A DNA stretch of 22,589 nt from Vulcanimicrobiota bacterium (lineage in GTDB: Bacteria > Vulcanimicrobiota > Vulcanimicrobiia > Vulcanimicrobiales > Vulcanimicrobiaceae), in contig JACRTZ010000063.1 of the NCBI GenBank assembly GCA_014304965.1, positions 1-22,589 on the forward strand, given 5' to 3'. How positions within the stretch are numbered: the stretch's first letter is position 1; each line of letters begins with the position of its first letter. Under the pieces are notes generated by a model. That model had not been told where the DNA came from. It made no database searches and worked only from the letters and a program-made list of their open reading frames with translations. Positions 1 to 8,007 of the stretch are shown piece by piece. The translations under genes were made by a program, and so were the position numbers.

Positions 1-471
1 GGACTACTCGACGTTGAGTGGTCAGCGCCGGCGATTGATTATGAAACGTTGTTCGCAGCAATACGCCGTTTTACTCGCAACGAACTGGACGTACTCGAGA
101 TGTTTCGACGTATGGTATTCAACGTCGTAGCTCGTAACAGGGACGATCATGCCAAACAGCATGCGCTGTTGATGGATTCGAAAGGGCGTTGGCGATTGTC
201 GCCAGCTTACGACTTGACGTTAGCTTCCGGGCCAGGAAACGAGCATTACTTGGCAATCAACGGCAAGGGGACTGATGTAACGCGCCGCGATCTCATCGCT
301 GTCGGCGAAGGCGTGTCGATTGCAGTACATCGCGCAAACGCGATCATCGATGAGGTGACGACCGTCGTTGCGACCGTACCTTCGATCGCAGCCGATTTTG
401 GGGTAACGCGTCTCACGCGGAACGAAATTGCACTCGTGACCGCTCAATCACTTGCGCTCGTCAAAACTTGA
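1..471 (+). CDS. hipA: HipA-type serine/threonine kinase toxin, C-terminal part (5' truncated by window)
   Basis: The frame is open to the first base of the window, so this is the last 156 residues of a longer protein. The internal TTG at 49 is not a real start. The sequence matches the HipA C-terminal kinase domain: NVVARNRDDHAK followed by a GRWRLSPAYDLT-type segment, corresponding to the catalytic Asp loop and the metal-binding Asp of HipA. In characterised HipA the loop reads DxHAKN; here the codon at 157-159 gives Gln (HAKQ), so a key Asn is replaced. HipA kinases phosphorylate proteins such as GltX and are normally neutralised by a HipB antitoxin encoded just upstream, which would lie outside the window. 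Base composition looks lower in GC than the downstream operon, hinting at acquisition. The TGA stop overlaps a possible TTG start of the next gene. Confidence 0.9.
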   Translation, partial: GLLDVEWSAPAIDYETLFAAIRRFTRNELDVLEMFRRMVFNVVARNRDDHAKQHALLMDSKGRWRLSPAYDLTLASGPGNEHYLAINGKGTDVTRRDLIAVGEGVSIAVHRANAIIDEVTTVVATVPSIAADFGVTRLTRNEIALVTAQSLALVKT

Positions 472-524
472 GCAGTCGGCGCCCTCTCCAGGAGTTGGGC
501 CGGGGACTTCTTAACGCTCCGAGC

Positions 525-2117
525 GTGGAGGTTATTGCCCTCGACGGCCGGGCGTTTGGGAAGTTTATCGCGGCCGGGACGTATTTCTTACGGAAATACC
601 GGGGCGTCCTCGACGATCTAAACGTCTTTCCGGTGCCGGACGGCGACACCGGATCGAACATGTACCTCACCGCCCGAGCAGCGCTGGCCGAATGCCGCAA
701 GGCCAAAGGCCAGCCCCTTTCCGCCGTGGCGGCGGCTGCGGCGCAAGGAAGTCTGCTCGGCGCACGGGGCAATTCGGGCGTGATCTTCTCGCAAATGTTG
801 CGCGGTTTCGCGCACAACGTGCGGCACCGGTTTTCCGTGGACGGTCTCGACCTCGCGCTTGCGATGCAAGAAGGTGTGAGCGCAGCGCGGGGTGCCCTCG
901 TCAAACCGGTCGAAGGTACGATTCTTTCCGTTGCGTCTGCCGCAGCCGATGCCGCGCTAGCGCTTTCGAAATCCGAGCCCGACGTGTTGCGCCTCAATCA
1001 CGGCATCGTACGCGCAGCGTTCGAAGCGCTCGAGCGGACGCCCGACCAGCTCCCGGTGCTCAAAGAAGCGGGCGTCGTTGATTCGGGCGGCGCCGGCCTC
1101 GTCTACTTTCTCGAAGGCATCCTGCGCTTTCTGCCTGAGGCGACCTCGCGCGCGACCGCGTTTCCGCGCCGCCCAACGCGCGCCCGCACCTTCAGCACGC
1201 GCCAAAGCGTCGGTGAAAACAAGTATTGCACCGAATTCGTGCTCGAAGACGCGACGATCGAGAACCACGCGCTGCGCGATGTCCTCGGCGCGCACGGCGA
1301 CTCGCTGCTCGTCATCGGCGATCCCCCGCTCCTCAAAGTGCACGTGCACACCGCCGACCCGAAAGCGGTGAAGTCGACGGCCGCGCGTCATGGACGGCTG
1401 ACGCGCGAGAAAGTCGAAGACATGGAACGGCAGCACAACTTATTGCTCGTGGATCGGCCGGTCAAACCGTATTCGGTGGTCGCCGTCGTTTCCGGCGAAG
1501 GCTTCGCGCAGATCGCGCGCGAGCTCGGCGCGGATTCGGTCGTCATCGCGACCGACGCGAACCCGAGCGTGCGCGAGTTGCTGGTTGCCGTCAACGCGGC
1601 GCTCGGCGACCGCGTCTACTTGCTCTCCAACGACCCTAACGTCGCGCTTGCAGCCAAAGAAGTTGCCGCGTTGACCGATCGTAACCTGACGATCGTGCCG
1701 ACGCGCGACGTTCCGTCGGGGCTCGCGGCAATACTCGAACTCTCCAATGCCGGCACATCGTTGCCCGATGCTTCGGGCCTGATGTCCGGCGTAACGGTGC
1801 GCACCGCAACCGCGTTTTTTGCGGGCAAAGATTCGCAGCTCGACGGTGTTTCAGTCAAGCGGGGCGCGCCGGCGGCGAGTTGCGAGGGGCGCTTGCTCGG
1901 CGCCGAAGCCTCGCTCGAAGACGCCGCCCGGGCTGCCGCCGCCGAACTCGGCGCGGAAGCCGGCGGGTTGCTGACCCTCTACTACGGCGGCGCTCAGAAG
2001 GAGCGCGATGCGCGCCAAATAACAGCGGGCCTGCGTTCCGCGTTCCCCGAAGCGGATGTTGAATACTACTACGGCGGGCAAAGGTCGAGCGAATACGTGA
2101 TTTCTCTTGAACGGTAA
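525..2117 (+). CDS. fakA: Fatty acid kinase catalytic subunit FakA (DAK2/YloV family)
   Basis: FakA binds ATP and phosphorylates a fatty acid carried by a DegV/FakB protein, making acyl-phosphate for phospholipid synthesis. The N-terminal DAK2 domain has the metal/nucleotide motif PVPDGDTGSN (D39, D41, N45 from the chosen start) and GARGNSGVIFSQ near residue 100. The C-terminus ends in the family's YYYGGQ-type segment. At about 530 aa it is full length. The start is uncertain. GTG at 525 places the protein start where the family normally begins, a few residues before the LDG motif. A TTG at 468 overlaps the hipA stop (TTGA) and would add 19 unconserved residues. Neither has a well-spaced Shine-Dalgarno. 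It heads a long operon with plsX and a DegV gene, which supports the fatty acid kinase role over dihydroxyacetone kinase. Confidence 0.9.
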   Translation: MEVIALDGRAFGKFIAAGTYFLRKYRGVLDDLNVFPVPDGDTGSNMYLTARAALAECRKAKGQPLSAVAAAAAQGSLLGARGNSGVIFSQMLRGFAHNVRHRFSVDGLDLALAMQEGVSAARGALVKPVEGTILSVASAAADAALALSKSEPDVLRLNHGIVRAAFEALERTPDQLPVLKEAGVVDSGGAGLVYFLEGILRFLPEATSRATAFPRRPTRARTFSTRQSVGENKYCTEFVLEDATIENHALRDVLGAHGDSLLVIGDPPLLKVHVHTADPKAVKSTAARHGRLTREKVEDMERQHNLLLVDRPVKPYSVVAVVSGEGFAQIARELGADSVVIATDANPSVRELLVAVNAALGDRVYLLSNDPNVALAAKEVAALTDRNLTIVPTRDVPSGLAAILELSNAGTSLPDASGLMSGVTVRTATAFFAGKDSQLDGVSVKRGAPAASCEGRLLGAEASLEDAARAAAAELGAEAGGLLTLYYGGAQKERDARQITAGLRSAFPEADVEYYYGGQRSSEYVISLER

Positions 2118-2148
2118 AGTCGAAAAGTCCGTACGCGTCGGTCGCGCT

Positions 2149-2153
2149 GGAGG
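2149..2153 (+). promoter_or_regulatory. Shine-Dalgarno of plsX
   Basis: GGAGG lies six bases before the GTG at 2160 and fixes that GTG as the plsX start. Confidence 0.7.
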
Positions 2154-2159
2154 TTCGTC

Positions 2160-3197
2160 GTGAACCCGCGCGACGCTAGCGCATCCGTGCGCGTCGCCAT
2201 TGACGCGATGGGCGGGGACAACGCACCCGACGAAATCGTTGCCGGCGCCGTTTTGGCGCGGCGCGACGGTCTTGGAGAGATGGTGCTCGTCGGCGACGAG
2301 CCGCGCATCGCAAAGTTGCTCGCGCAACACCGCGCAAAAGATATCGAGATCGTTCACGCGCCTTCGGCCGTAGCGATGGACGCCAACCCGTCGCAGGTCG
2401 TGCGGACGAGCGATAAGACCTCGCTCGGCATCGCGATCAATCTCGTGCGGGAAGAGAAGGCGGACGCCGTGGTCTCGGCCGGTAATAGCGGGGCCTTCCT
2501 GGCAATCGCCTTGATTCGCCTGCGCACCATTCCCGGGATCGCACGGCCTGCGATCGCCGTCGTCTTTCCCGCGCGGGACGGTCCCGTCATCGTGCTCGAC
2601 TCCGGCGCGAACGTCGACTGCAAACCCGAGTGGCTCGCGCAATTCGGTCTCATGGGCAGCGCGTACGCGAAGGCGGCGCTCGGCATCGAGAATCCGCGCG
2701 TCGCCATCGTCTCCGTCGGCGAAGAACGAGTCAAGGGCAACGCGCAAACGATCGAAGCTGCCGGCTACCTCGACCGCATGCCGGTGAATTTCATCGGAAA
2801 CGTCGAGGGCAAAGACATCCTGTTCAATCACGCGGACGTCTGCGTGACGGACGGCTTCGTCGGCAACGTGATTTTGAAGTTGAGCGAGGGCGCGGCCGCG
2901 CTGCTCGGCGACATCGTCCTCACCGAGATCAAGCGCAGTTCGCCGCTCGTCAAACTGGGCGCGCTCATGGTGAAGCCGGCGCTGCGCCGCGTGCGCGATC
3001 GCGTCTCCTACGACAGCTTCGGCGGCGCGCCGCTCCTGGGTTTGCGCGGAAATTGCATCGTCGCGCACGGCCGGGCCAATCGCATCGCGGTGCGTTCGGC
3101 GATCCGGGCTGCGGTTGCCGAGGTACGCGAAGACGTCGTGGGGCGCATCGGCGAAATGATGGCGTCGCTCGACTTCTCCGACGCCCGCGAGGCGTAG
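2160..3197 (+). CDS. plsX: Phosphate acyltransferase PlsX
   Basis: PlsX converts acyl-ACP and phosphate to acyl-phosphate, the donor for the PlsY glycerol-3-phosphate acyltransferase, at the cytoplasmic membrane face. The 345-aa product shows the family hallmarks: AIDAMGGDNAP at residues 14-24, SAGNSGAFLA near 105, DSGANVDCKPEWLAQFG near 145, NVEGKDI and CVTDGFVGNV near 220-240, and SYDSFGGAPLLGLRG near 283. Length is normal. GTG start at 2160 is supported by GGAGG. It sits 42 bases after fakA and four bases before the DegV gene, so FakA, PlsX and FakB-like proteins, all acyl-phosphate enzymes, are co-transcribed. The fabH/fabD genes that often follow plsX are absent here. Confidence 0.97.
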   Translation: MNPRDASASVRVAIDAMGGDNAPDEIVAGAVLARRDGLGEMVLVGDEPRIAKLLAQHRAKDIEIVHAPSAVAMDANPSQVVRTSDKTSLGIAINLVREEKADAVVSAGNSGAFLAIALIRLRTIPGIARPAIAVVFPARDGPVIVLDSGANVDCKPEWLAQFGLMGSAYAKAALGIENPRVAIVSVGEERVKGNAQTIEAAGYLDRMPVNFIGNVEGKDILFNHADVCVTDGFVGNVILKLSEGAAALLGDIVLTEIKRSSPLVKLGALMVKPALRRVRDRVSYDSFGGAPLLGLRGNCIVAHGRANRIAVRSAIRAAVAEVREDVVGRIGEMMASLDFSDAREA

Positions 3198-3201
3198 CCG
3201 C

Positions 3202-4056
3202 TTGACTGTGAGTGTCGGCGTCGTCACGGACAGCACCGCCGACCTCGACGCCGGTTTGGCGGCGCGCTTCGGCATCGATGTCGTGCCGCTCTTCGTCAAC
3301 TTCGGCGACGCGCGATATCGCGATGGCGTGGATCTGACGCGCGACGAGTTCTTCGATCGGATGCGCGCAGGCGGAACGTTGCCGACGACATCTCAGCCGA
3401 CCGCCGCGACATTCGAAGACGCCTTTCGGCCGCATGTCGAAGCGGGCCGCGCGGTGGTTGGCATCTTCATTTCATCGAAGCTGTCGGGCACGATCAACGC
3501 CGCCCGCGCCGCGGCGGAACAGTTTCCCGGCGCCGACATTCGGCTCATCGACTCGCAGACGGTAACGGGCGGCTGCGCTCTGCTCGCGCTACGCGCCGGC
3601 GGCTTGGCCCAACTCGGAGCGAGCGCCGATGAGATCGTCGCCGCGGTCGAGACGGACCGCGCGCGGCAGCACGGCTATTGCACGGTGCCGGATCTCTCGC
3701 ACGCCGAACGTTCGGGCCGGATCGGCAAGGCCCAAGCCATCCTGGGCGGCCTTCTGAAGATCGTTCCCTTGCTGACGTTTGCGAGCGGCGAAGTGGACGT
3801 TGCGGCGAAAGTGCGGACGTTCACGCGCGCCCAAGACGCGATGATCGACGCAACCATCAAGGAGATCGGCGACGTCGAAAAGTCGCGGATCATGGTACTG
3901 CACTCACATGCGCCTGAATCCGGACGGGCCGTGTTCGACCGTTTGCGCGAGAAGCTCGGCAGCGCCCCGGCCTTCATGGAGCTGGCCGAAGCGGGTCCCG
4001 CGATTTCGACGCACGCGGGTGAAGGAGCGGTCGGAATTTTTTCCGTCGCCGGCTGA
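3202..4056 (+). CDS. DegV/FakB family fatty-acid-binding protein
   Basis: DegV/FakB proteins bind a fatty acid and present its carboxylate to FakA for phosphorylation. The 284-aa product has the full family layout: VGVVTDSTADL at the N-terminus, PTTSQPT near residue 60, SSKLSGT near 92, SGRIGKAQAILGGLLKIVPLL near 170-190, and GPAISTHAGEGAVG at the C-terminus. The last motif usually reads HxGPG, so the Glu is a small departure. TTG at 3202 is preferred because GAGG (3189-3192) lies nine bases upstream; GTG at 3208 is the alternative. Its place after fakA and plsX supports a FakB role. It abuts hemW with no gap. Ligand chain preference cannot be read from sequence. Confidence 0.92.
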   Translation: MTVSVGVVTDSTADLDAGLAARFGIDVVPLFVNFGDARYRDGVDLTRDEFFDRMRAGGTLPTTSQPTAATFEDAFRPHVEAGRAVVGIFISSKLSGTINAARAAAEQFPGADIRLIDSQTVTGGCALLALRAGGLAQLGASADEIVAAVETDRARQHGYCTVPDLSHAERSGRIGKAQAILGGLLKIVPLLTFASGEVDVAAKVRTFTRAQDAMIDATIKEIGDVEKSRIMVLHSHAPESGRAVFDRLREKLGSAPAFMELAEAGPAISTHAGEGAVGIFSVAG

Positions 4057-5181
4057 ATGAGCGGCCTGTACGTCCACCTCCCGTTTTGTCCGTACATTTG
4101 TCCGTACTGCGACTTTGCCAAGTGGCCGCATCGCCGCAGCGCCGCGGCGCGCTATCTCGATGCGCTCGCGGCCGAGACTGCACGCGCTCCAGCGTTTTCA
4201 GCGGAGACGATCTTTCTGGGGGGCGGCACGCCGAACACGTACGACCCCGCCGACATCGCCGCGCTCGTCGAGCGCTTGCGCGCGCGCTTTTTCGTGCCGG
4301 CCGGTGCAGAAATCACAAGCGAGCTCAATCCGGATCTCGAGCTATGCGAAGGCTTCGATGCCTATCGCGCAGCCGGCATCACCCGGCTGTCGTTCGGCGC
4401 GCAATCGTTCGTCGCGCCGGAACTCGAGATGCTCGGCAGACGTCATTCGCCCGACGACGTGCGGACCGCATTCGCCCGGGCGCGTGAGGCCGGGTTTGAG
4501 AATCTGTCGCTCGATTTGATTTTCGGCGCTCCCGGACAAACGACGGCATCGTGGGAAACGTCGCTAGACGCAGCGCTCGCACTCGAACCGCAGCACATCT
4601 CGACCTACGGCTTGACGATCGAAGACGGCACGCCGTTTCGCGCGTGGCAAGCGCGCGAACCGGAGGCGTTCGCCGACAACGAACTCGAGGCCGATCTGTA
4701 CGGCCTCGCGATCGACCGCTTGGGCGCGGCAGGATACGAACACTATGAAATTTCCAATTTCGCGCGGCCAGGTTTCCGCTCGCGGCACAACGCCAACTAT
4801 TGGGCGAACGGACCCTACCTTGGCCTCGGCGTCGGGGCAGCCTCGTTTCTGGGAGGCGTGCGTTCCGTCAATACGCGCGACCTCGACCGATATTGCGCCG
4901 CGGCCCTGGAGGGGTCGCCGATTCCCGTCAATTCGGAATGCCTGACGGGGACCGCGCGTGCCGGCGAAGCCGCCATGCTCGCCCTGCGGACCGCCGAGGG
5001 AGTTGAAACTCAGTCGTTCGCGGAACGGTACGGCATCGACTTTCTCACTCATTACGCCGAGGTTCTCAGCGAGATGCGCGCCGCCGGGCTCGTCGAATCG
5101 AGCCCTTCGCACGTCCGGCTCACCCGCCGCGGGCGGTTTGTCGCAAACGACGTCTGCGCGGCCTTCGTCACCGTACCATAG
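4057..5181 (+). CDS. hemW: Radical SAM heme chaperone HemW
   Basis: HemW is a radical-SAM protein that binds heme and delivers it to respiratory and other hemoproteins; older annotation calls it oxygen-independent coproporphyrinogen oxidase-like. The radical SAM cluster motif is at the N-terminus (C11, C15, C18 in CPYICPYCDF). It is followed by FLGGGTPN, ELNPD, RLSFGAQSF, LDLIFGAPGQT and, in the C-terminal half, YEISNFARPG with RHNANYW, a typical HemW segment. The first cluster cysteine lies only 11 residues from the N-terminus, as in HemW rather than HemN. Length 374 aa is normal. ATG follows the fakB-like stop directly (TGAATG), indicating translational coupling. Confidence 0.93.
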   Translation: MSGLYVHLPFCPYICPYCDFAKWPHRRSAAARYLDALAAETARAPAFSAETIFLGGGTPNTYDPADIAALVERLRARFFVPAGAEITSELNPDLELCEGFDAYRAAGITRLSFGAQSFVAPELEMLGRRHSPDDVRTAFARAREAGFENLSLDLIFGAPGQTTASWETSLDAALALEPQHISTYGLTIEDGTPFRAWQAREPEAFADNELEADLYGLAIDRLGAAGYEHYEISNFARPGFRSRHNANYWANGPYLGLGVGAASFLGGVRSVNTRDLDRYCAAALEGSPIPVNSECLTGTARAGEAAMLALRTAEGVETQSFAERYGIDFLTHYAEVLSEMRAAGLVESSPSHVRLTRRGRFVANDVCAAFVTVP

Positions 5182-5183
5182 CC

Positions 5184-6266
5184 ATGACGACCACAATTCT
5201 TCGAATGATCTTCGCGGCGGTGTTCGCGACGACGGGGTTTCTGCTCGGCAGCGAGGTGTACACGCACGTTCTGAGCTTGCACGTCGCGAGCCAGGTGTGG
5301 CTGGTCGTGTTGACGATCGTCGTGCCGGTCGTCGGCGCGGTGCTCGGCGTGTTCCTCGCACCGCTCGCGCAAGCGATTTTCGAAACGGAACTGAACGAAG
5401 TTGAAGGCATGATGGAACGCCTCGCTCCCGGCCAGCTGGTCGGCGGCGTGATCGGCATCATCGTCGGCCTGACGTTCGCGTTTCTGATCAAGACCGTGTT
5501 CTTCGAGTTCATCACCAACTCGGGCCGCTCGGGAGCCTACATCGCCAACGTCGTCTACATTGTGTTGAGCATCTTTGCGGCCTATCTCGGCGGCCGCGTC
5601 GGGTCGAAACAAACGCTGCCGAAGTTCGGGACGGTACCGGCTGCGCTGAAGCCGGAGGCGATGCCGAAGATCATCGACACGTCCGTGATTGTGGACGGCC
5701 GCATTCTCGATATCGTCGAAAGCGGATTCCTCGAAGGTCCGCTGATCGTGCCGCGCTTCGTGCTGCGGGAACTCCAATTGATTGCCGATTCTCTCGATGC
5801 GATGAAGCGCACGCGCGGCCGGCGCGGACTCGACGTGCTCGCAAAGCTCCAAGAGATGACGCCCATCAAGGTGGACGATCGCGACTACGACGACGCGGGC
5901 GGAGAGGTGGACGCCAAGCTCGTGCGCCTAGCGCGCGAGCGAAACGGAAAGCTCGTCACGAACGACTACAACCTCAACCGGGTCGCGCAAGTCGAAGGCG
6001 TCGCGGTACTCAATATCAACGAACTGGCGGGCGCCGTCAAACCGGCGGTGCTGCCCGGCGAGGAATTGCACGTCGCGATCGTTCGTGACGGCAAGGAGCC
6101 GCATCAGGGCGTCGGCTATCTCGACGATGGCACGATGATCGTGGTCGAAAACGGGCGCCGTTTGATCGGCGAAGACACCGACGTGCAGGTGACGAGCGTC
6201 CTGCAGACCGTGGCCGGCCGCATGATCTTCGCGAAGGTGAAGCGCTCGACGCAGGTTTCGGGTTAG
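5184..6266 (+). CDS. Membrane-anchored PIN/TRAM domain protein (YacL-like)
   Basis: Four predicted membrane helices (about residues 5-24, 37-61, 85-107 and 118-137) precede a cytoplasmic PIN ribonuclease-fold domain. The PIN domain begins PKIIDTSVIVDGR at residue 161, with acidic residues D165, D171, E196, D243 and D261 in family positions. A TRAM RNA-binding domain follows at about 288-355 (GEELHVAIVRDGKEPHQGVGYLDDGTMIVVE). This is the layout of B. subtilis YacL and relatives, a presumed membrane-bound RNase of unclear substrate. As in Firmicutes it lies directly upstream of ispD. It begins two bases after hemW and ends one base before the ispD GTG, so it is part of the operon. Confidence 0.92.
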   Translation: MTTTILRMIFAAVFATTGFLLGSEVYTHVLSLHVASQVWLVVLTIVVPVVGAVLGVFLAPLAQAIFETELNEVEGMMERLAPGQLVGGVIGIIVGLTFAFLIKTVFFEFITNSGRSGAYIANVVYIVLSIFAAYLGGRVGSKQTLPKFGTVPAALKPEAMPKIIDTSVIVDGRILDIVESGFLEGPLIVPRFVLRELQLIADSLDAMKRTRGRRGLDVLAKLQEMTPIKVDDRDYDDAGGEVDAKLVRLARERNGKLVTNDYNLNRVAQVEGVAVLNINELAGAVKPAVLPGEELHVAIVRDGKEPHQGVGYLDDGTMIVVENGRRLIGEDTDVQVTSVLQTVAGRMIFAKVKRSTQVSG

Positions 6267-6980
6267 GTGAGCCCCGGCACTATGGTGTGGGCTGCCGTCA
6301 TCGTCGCGGCCGGACGCGGCGTGCGTTTCGGCGGCCCCAAGCAGCTGATCGAGGTCGGCGGCAGACCGCTCGTGTCGTGGTGCATCGAAACCTTCGGCAA
6401 TCTCGATGAAATCGCAGAGATCGTGATTGCGACCGAACCCGAACACATGGACGGCATGGCCGAATTGGCCGGCCGCTACGCGCAAAACACGCCCAGCGTC
6501 GTCGTCGTCGGGGGTGCGACGCGTCAGGGCAGCACGCGCAACGGCATTCGCGCGGTTTCCGAACGGTGCGAGGCGGTGCTCGTCCACGACGGCGCGCGGC
6601 CGCTCGTCACCGCCGCCGACGTGCGCGCCGGGATGGCCGCGGTTGCCCCGGGGCGCGGTGCGGTGCTGGCGGCGCCGGTGGTGGATACGATCAAGGTCGT
6701 TCCGCGCGGGACGCGCACGGTGACGCAAACGCTCGATCGCGCGGATTTGTGGGCGGCGCAGACGCCGTAGTTCGCCATGCGCGCCGATCTCTTCGATGCG
6801 CACGTCGCGGCCGACCGCGAGGGCTTCGAGACGACCGACGACGTCGCGCTGCTCGAACGTTTCGGTTATGCGGTTGACGTCGTGCCGGCGACCGGCGAGA
6901 ATTTCAAAGTGACCTTGCCGAGCGATCGCGACTTGGCGGAGACGATCTTGCGCGAGCGCCGCACGGCGGTCGTGCGATGA
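6267..6980 (+). pseudogene. ispD: 2-C-methyl-D-erythritol 4-phosphate cytidylyltransferase IspD, interrupted by an in-frame TAG
   Basis: IspD transfers CMP from CTP to methylerythritol phosphate in the MEP isoprenoid pathway. The N-terminal part has AAGRGVRFGGPKQ, VHDGARPLV, PVVDTIK and DLWAAQTP. A TAG at 6768-6770 then falls where the family has Gln in TPQ-F. The same frame continues with FAMRADLFDAH, ETTDDVALLERFG and ENFKVTLPSDRDL, all normal IspD sequence, to a TGA overlapping ispF. One C-to-T change (CAG to TAG) explains it. An ATG at 6777, seven bases past the stop, could restart translation and make a second fragment of 67 aa. GTG 6267 follows the upstream stop immediately; ATG 6282, preceded by AGGTGA at 11 bases, is an alternative start. 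It may be a true null, a strain variant or a sequence error. Confidence 0.85.
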
Positions 6981-7465
6981 GCGTGCGAGTCGGCCACGGC
7001 TTCGACGCGCATCGTTTGGTGGAGGGCAGGCCGTTTGTACTCGGCGGCGTGCGCATCGAGCACGATCGCGGTCCGCTCGGACACTCGGACGCCGACGTGC
7101 TCGCGCACGCGCTGTGCGACGCGATCTTGGGCGCTTGCGCGCTCGGGGATCTCGGCGCGCATTTTCCCGATTCCGAGGCGAAGTGGAAAGATGCCGATTC
7201 GCTGCGCCTGCTTGCGGCGTGCATCGCGATGGCGCGCGAGCGGGGCTACGAACTTGGAAACGCCGATTGCACCGTCGTCGTCCAGGCGCCCAAGATCGGA
7301 CCGCACGTCGCGGCGATTCGCGCGCGGCTGGCGGCGACGCTCGGCGTGCCGGACGATGCGGTTAGCGTGAAAGCCAAGTCGAGCGAGGGGATGGGATACA
7401 CGGGCGACGGCTCGGGCATCGCGGCCTATGCCGTGGCCACGCTCGAGCGGCGGTCGCCGCGATGA
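6977..7465 (+). CDS. ispF: 2-C-methyl-D-erythritol 2,4-cyclodiphosphate synthase IspF
   Basis: IspF cyclises CDP-methylerythritol phosphate to MEcPP in the MEP pathway. The 162-aa product carries the metal ligands D10 and H12 in GHGFDAHRL and H44 in LAHALCDAILGA. It also has LGAHFPDSE with the adjacent KDADS loop, and the C-terminal SSEGMGYTGDGSGIAAYAV segment. Its length is normal and it appears intact. ATG overlaps the ispD TGA (ATGA), and its own TGA overlaps the next gene's ATG, so translation is coupled on both sides. Its preservation next to a broken ispD is odd, since the two act consecutively (with IspE between) in one pathway. Confidence 0.97.
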   Translation: MSVRVGHGFDAHRLVEGRPFVLGGVRIEHDRGPLGHSDADVLAHALCDAILGACALGDLGAHFPDSEAKWKDADSLRLLAACIAMARERGYELGNADCTVVVQAPKIGPHVAAIRARLAATLGVPDDAVSVKAKSSEGMGYTGDGSGIAAYAVATLERRSPR

Positions 7466-8007
7466 CGTTGGACCGTTCGGCGCTCGTCGAAGCGATGCAG
7501 CAGGCAGGCTATCTCGAGAACCCCGCGCCGCCCGCGGCCTTGCGCTGGGCCGACACGTTTTTGGAAGCGTACGGCGAGCGCATCGCCAGCGCGGTCGACG
7601 CCCTGCCGTACGTGGATGCGTTGCGTGCGGAGTCGGCGGTCGTGCCCGCGCTCGAACTGGAACGCCTGCGCAACCGTCAGGTGCTGTTCTTCCTGGACAC
7701 CGTGAGCCAGTACGTGGACGATCAGTCCGAGTTGCGCGGCTTGCGTGTGGGCGACGACGTCCCCGCGATCGCCGATGAGTTCGGCATCGCTCGCGAGGAC
7801 GCGTTGCGCGTTGTTCGCATGGCGCTGACGGGCCTCGAGGACGGACCGCCGCTCGAATTGCTCTTTCCGCTGCTCGGTCACGACCGGATCATGATGCGCA
7901 TCGGCGCGATCAGCTCGCATCTCTTGCACGGCCGGGGTCTCGAACCGATCCGGTTTGGACCCGACGGCAAGCCCTTCGAGACCATCGAGGCGAAGAAGCC
8001 CTCGTGA
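7462..8007 (+). CDS. Stand-alone GluRS C-terminal (anticodon-binding) domain-like protein
   Basis: The 181-aa product has no catalytic motif of its own (no HIGH or KMSKS). Residues 115-147, with RMALTGLEDGPPLELLF and LLGHDRIMMRI, match the terminal anticodon-binding helices of class I glutamyl-tRNA synthetase, where the family reads roughly RvAlTG-x-GPpL-x-LLG-x-R. The helical stretch before it (about 24-110) fits the length of the rest of that domain. The gene occupies the position where gltX stands in the conserved ispF-gltX-cysE-cysS order. It overlaps ispF (ATGA) and cysE (GTGA), so it is an integrated, presumably translated operon member rather than debris. I infer a relic or repurposed GluRS domain, perhaps tRNA-binding. 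A complete gltX would have to exist elsewhere. The last 30 residues are not explained by GluRS. Confidence 0.65.
   Translation: MTLDRSALVEAMQQAGYLENPAPPAALRWADTFLEAYGERIASAVDALPYVDALRAESAVVPALELERLRNRQVLFFLDTVSQYVDDQSELRGLRVGDDVPAIADEFGIAREDALRVVRMALTGLEDGPPLELLFPLLGHDRIMMRIGAISSHLLHGRGLEPIRFGPDGKPFETIEAKKPS

Noticed and set aside
6768..6770. TAG reassigned to an amino acid
   Set aside because: TAG terminates plsX, hemW, the PIN/TRAM gene, cysE, cysS, both HNH genes, the second permease and the ATPase, so it is an ordinary stop here.
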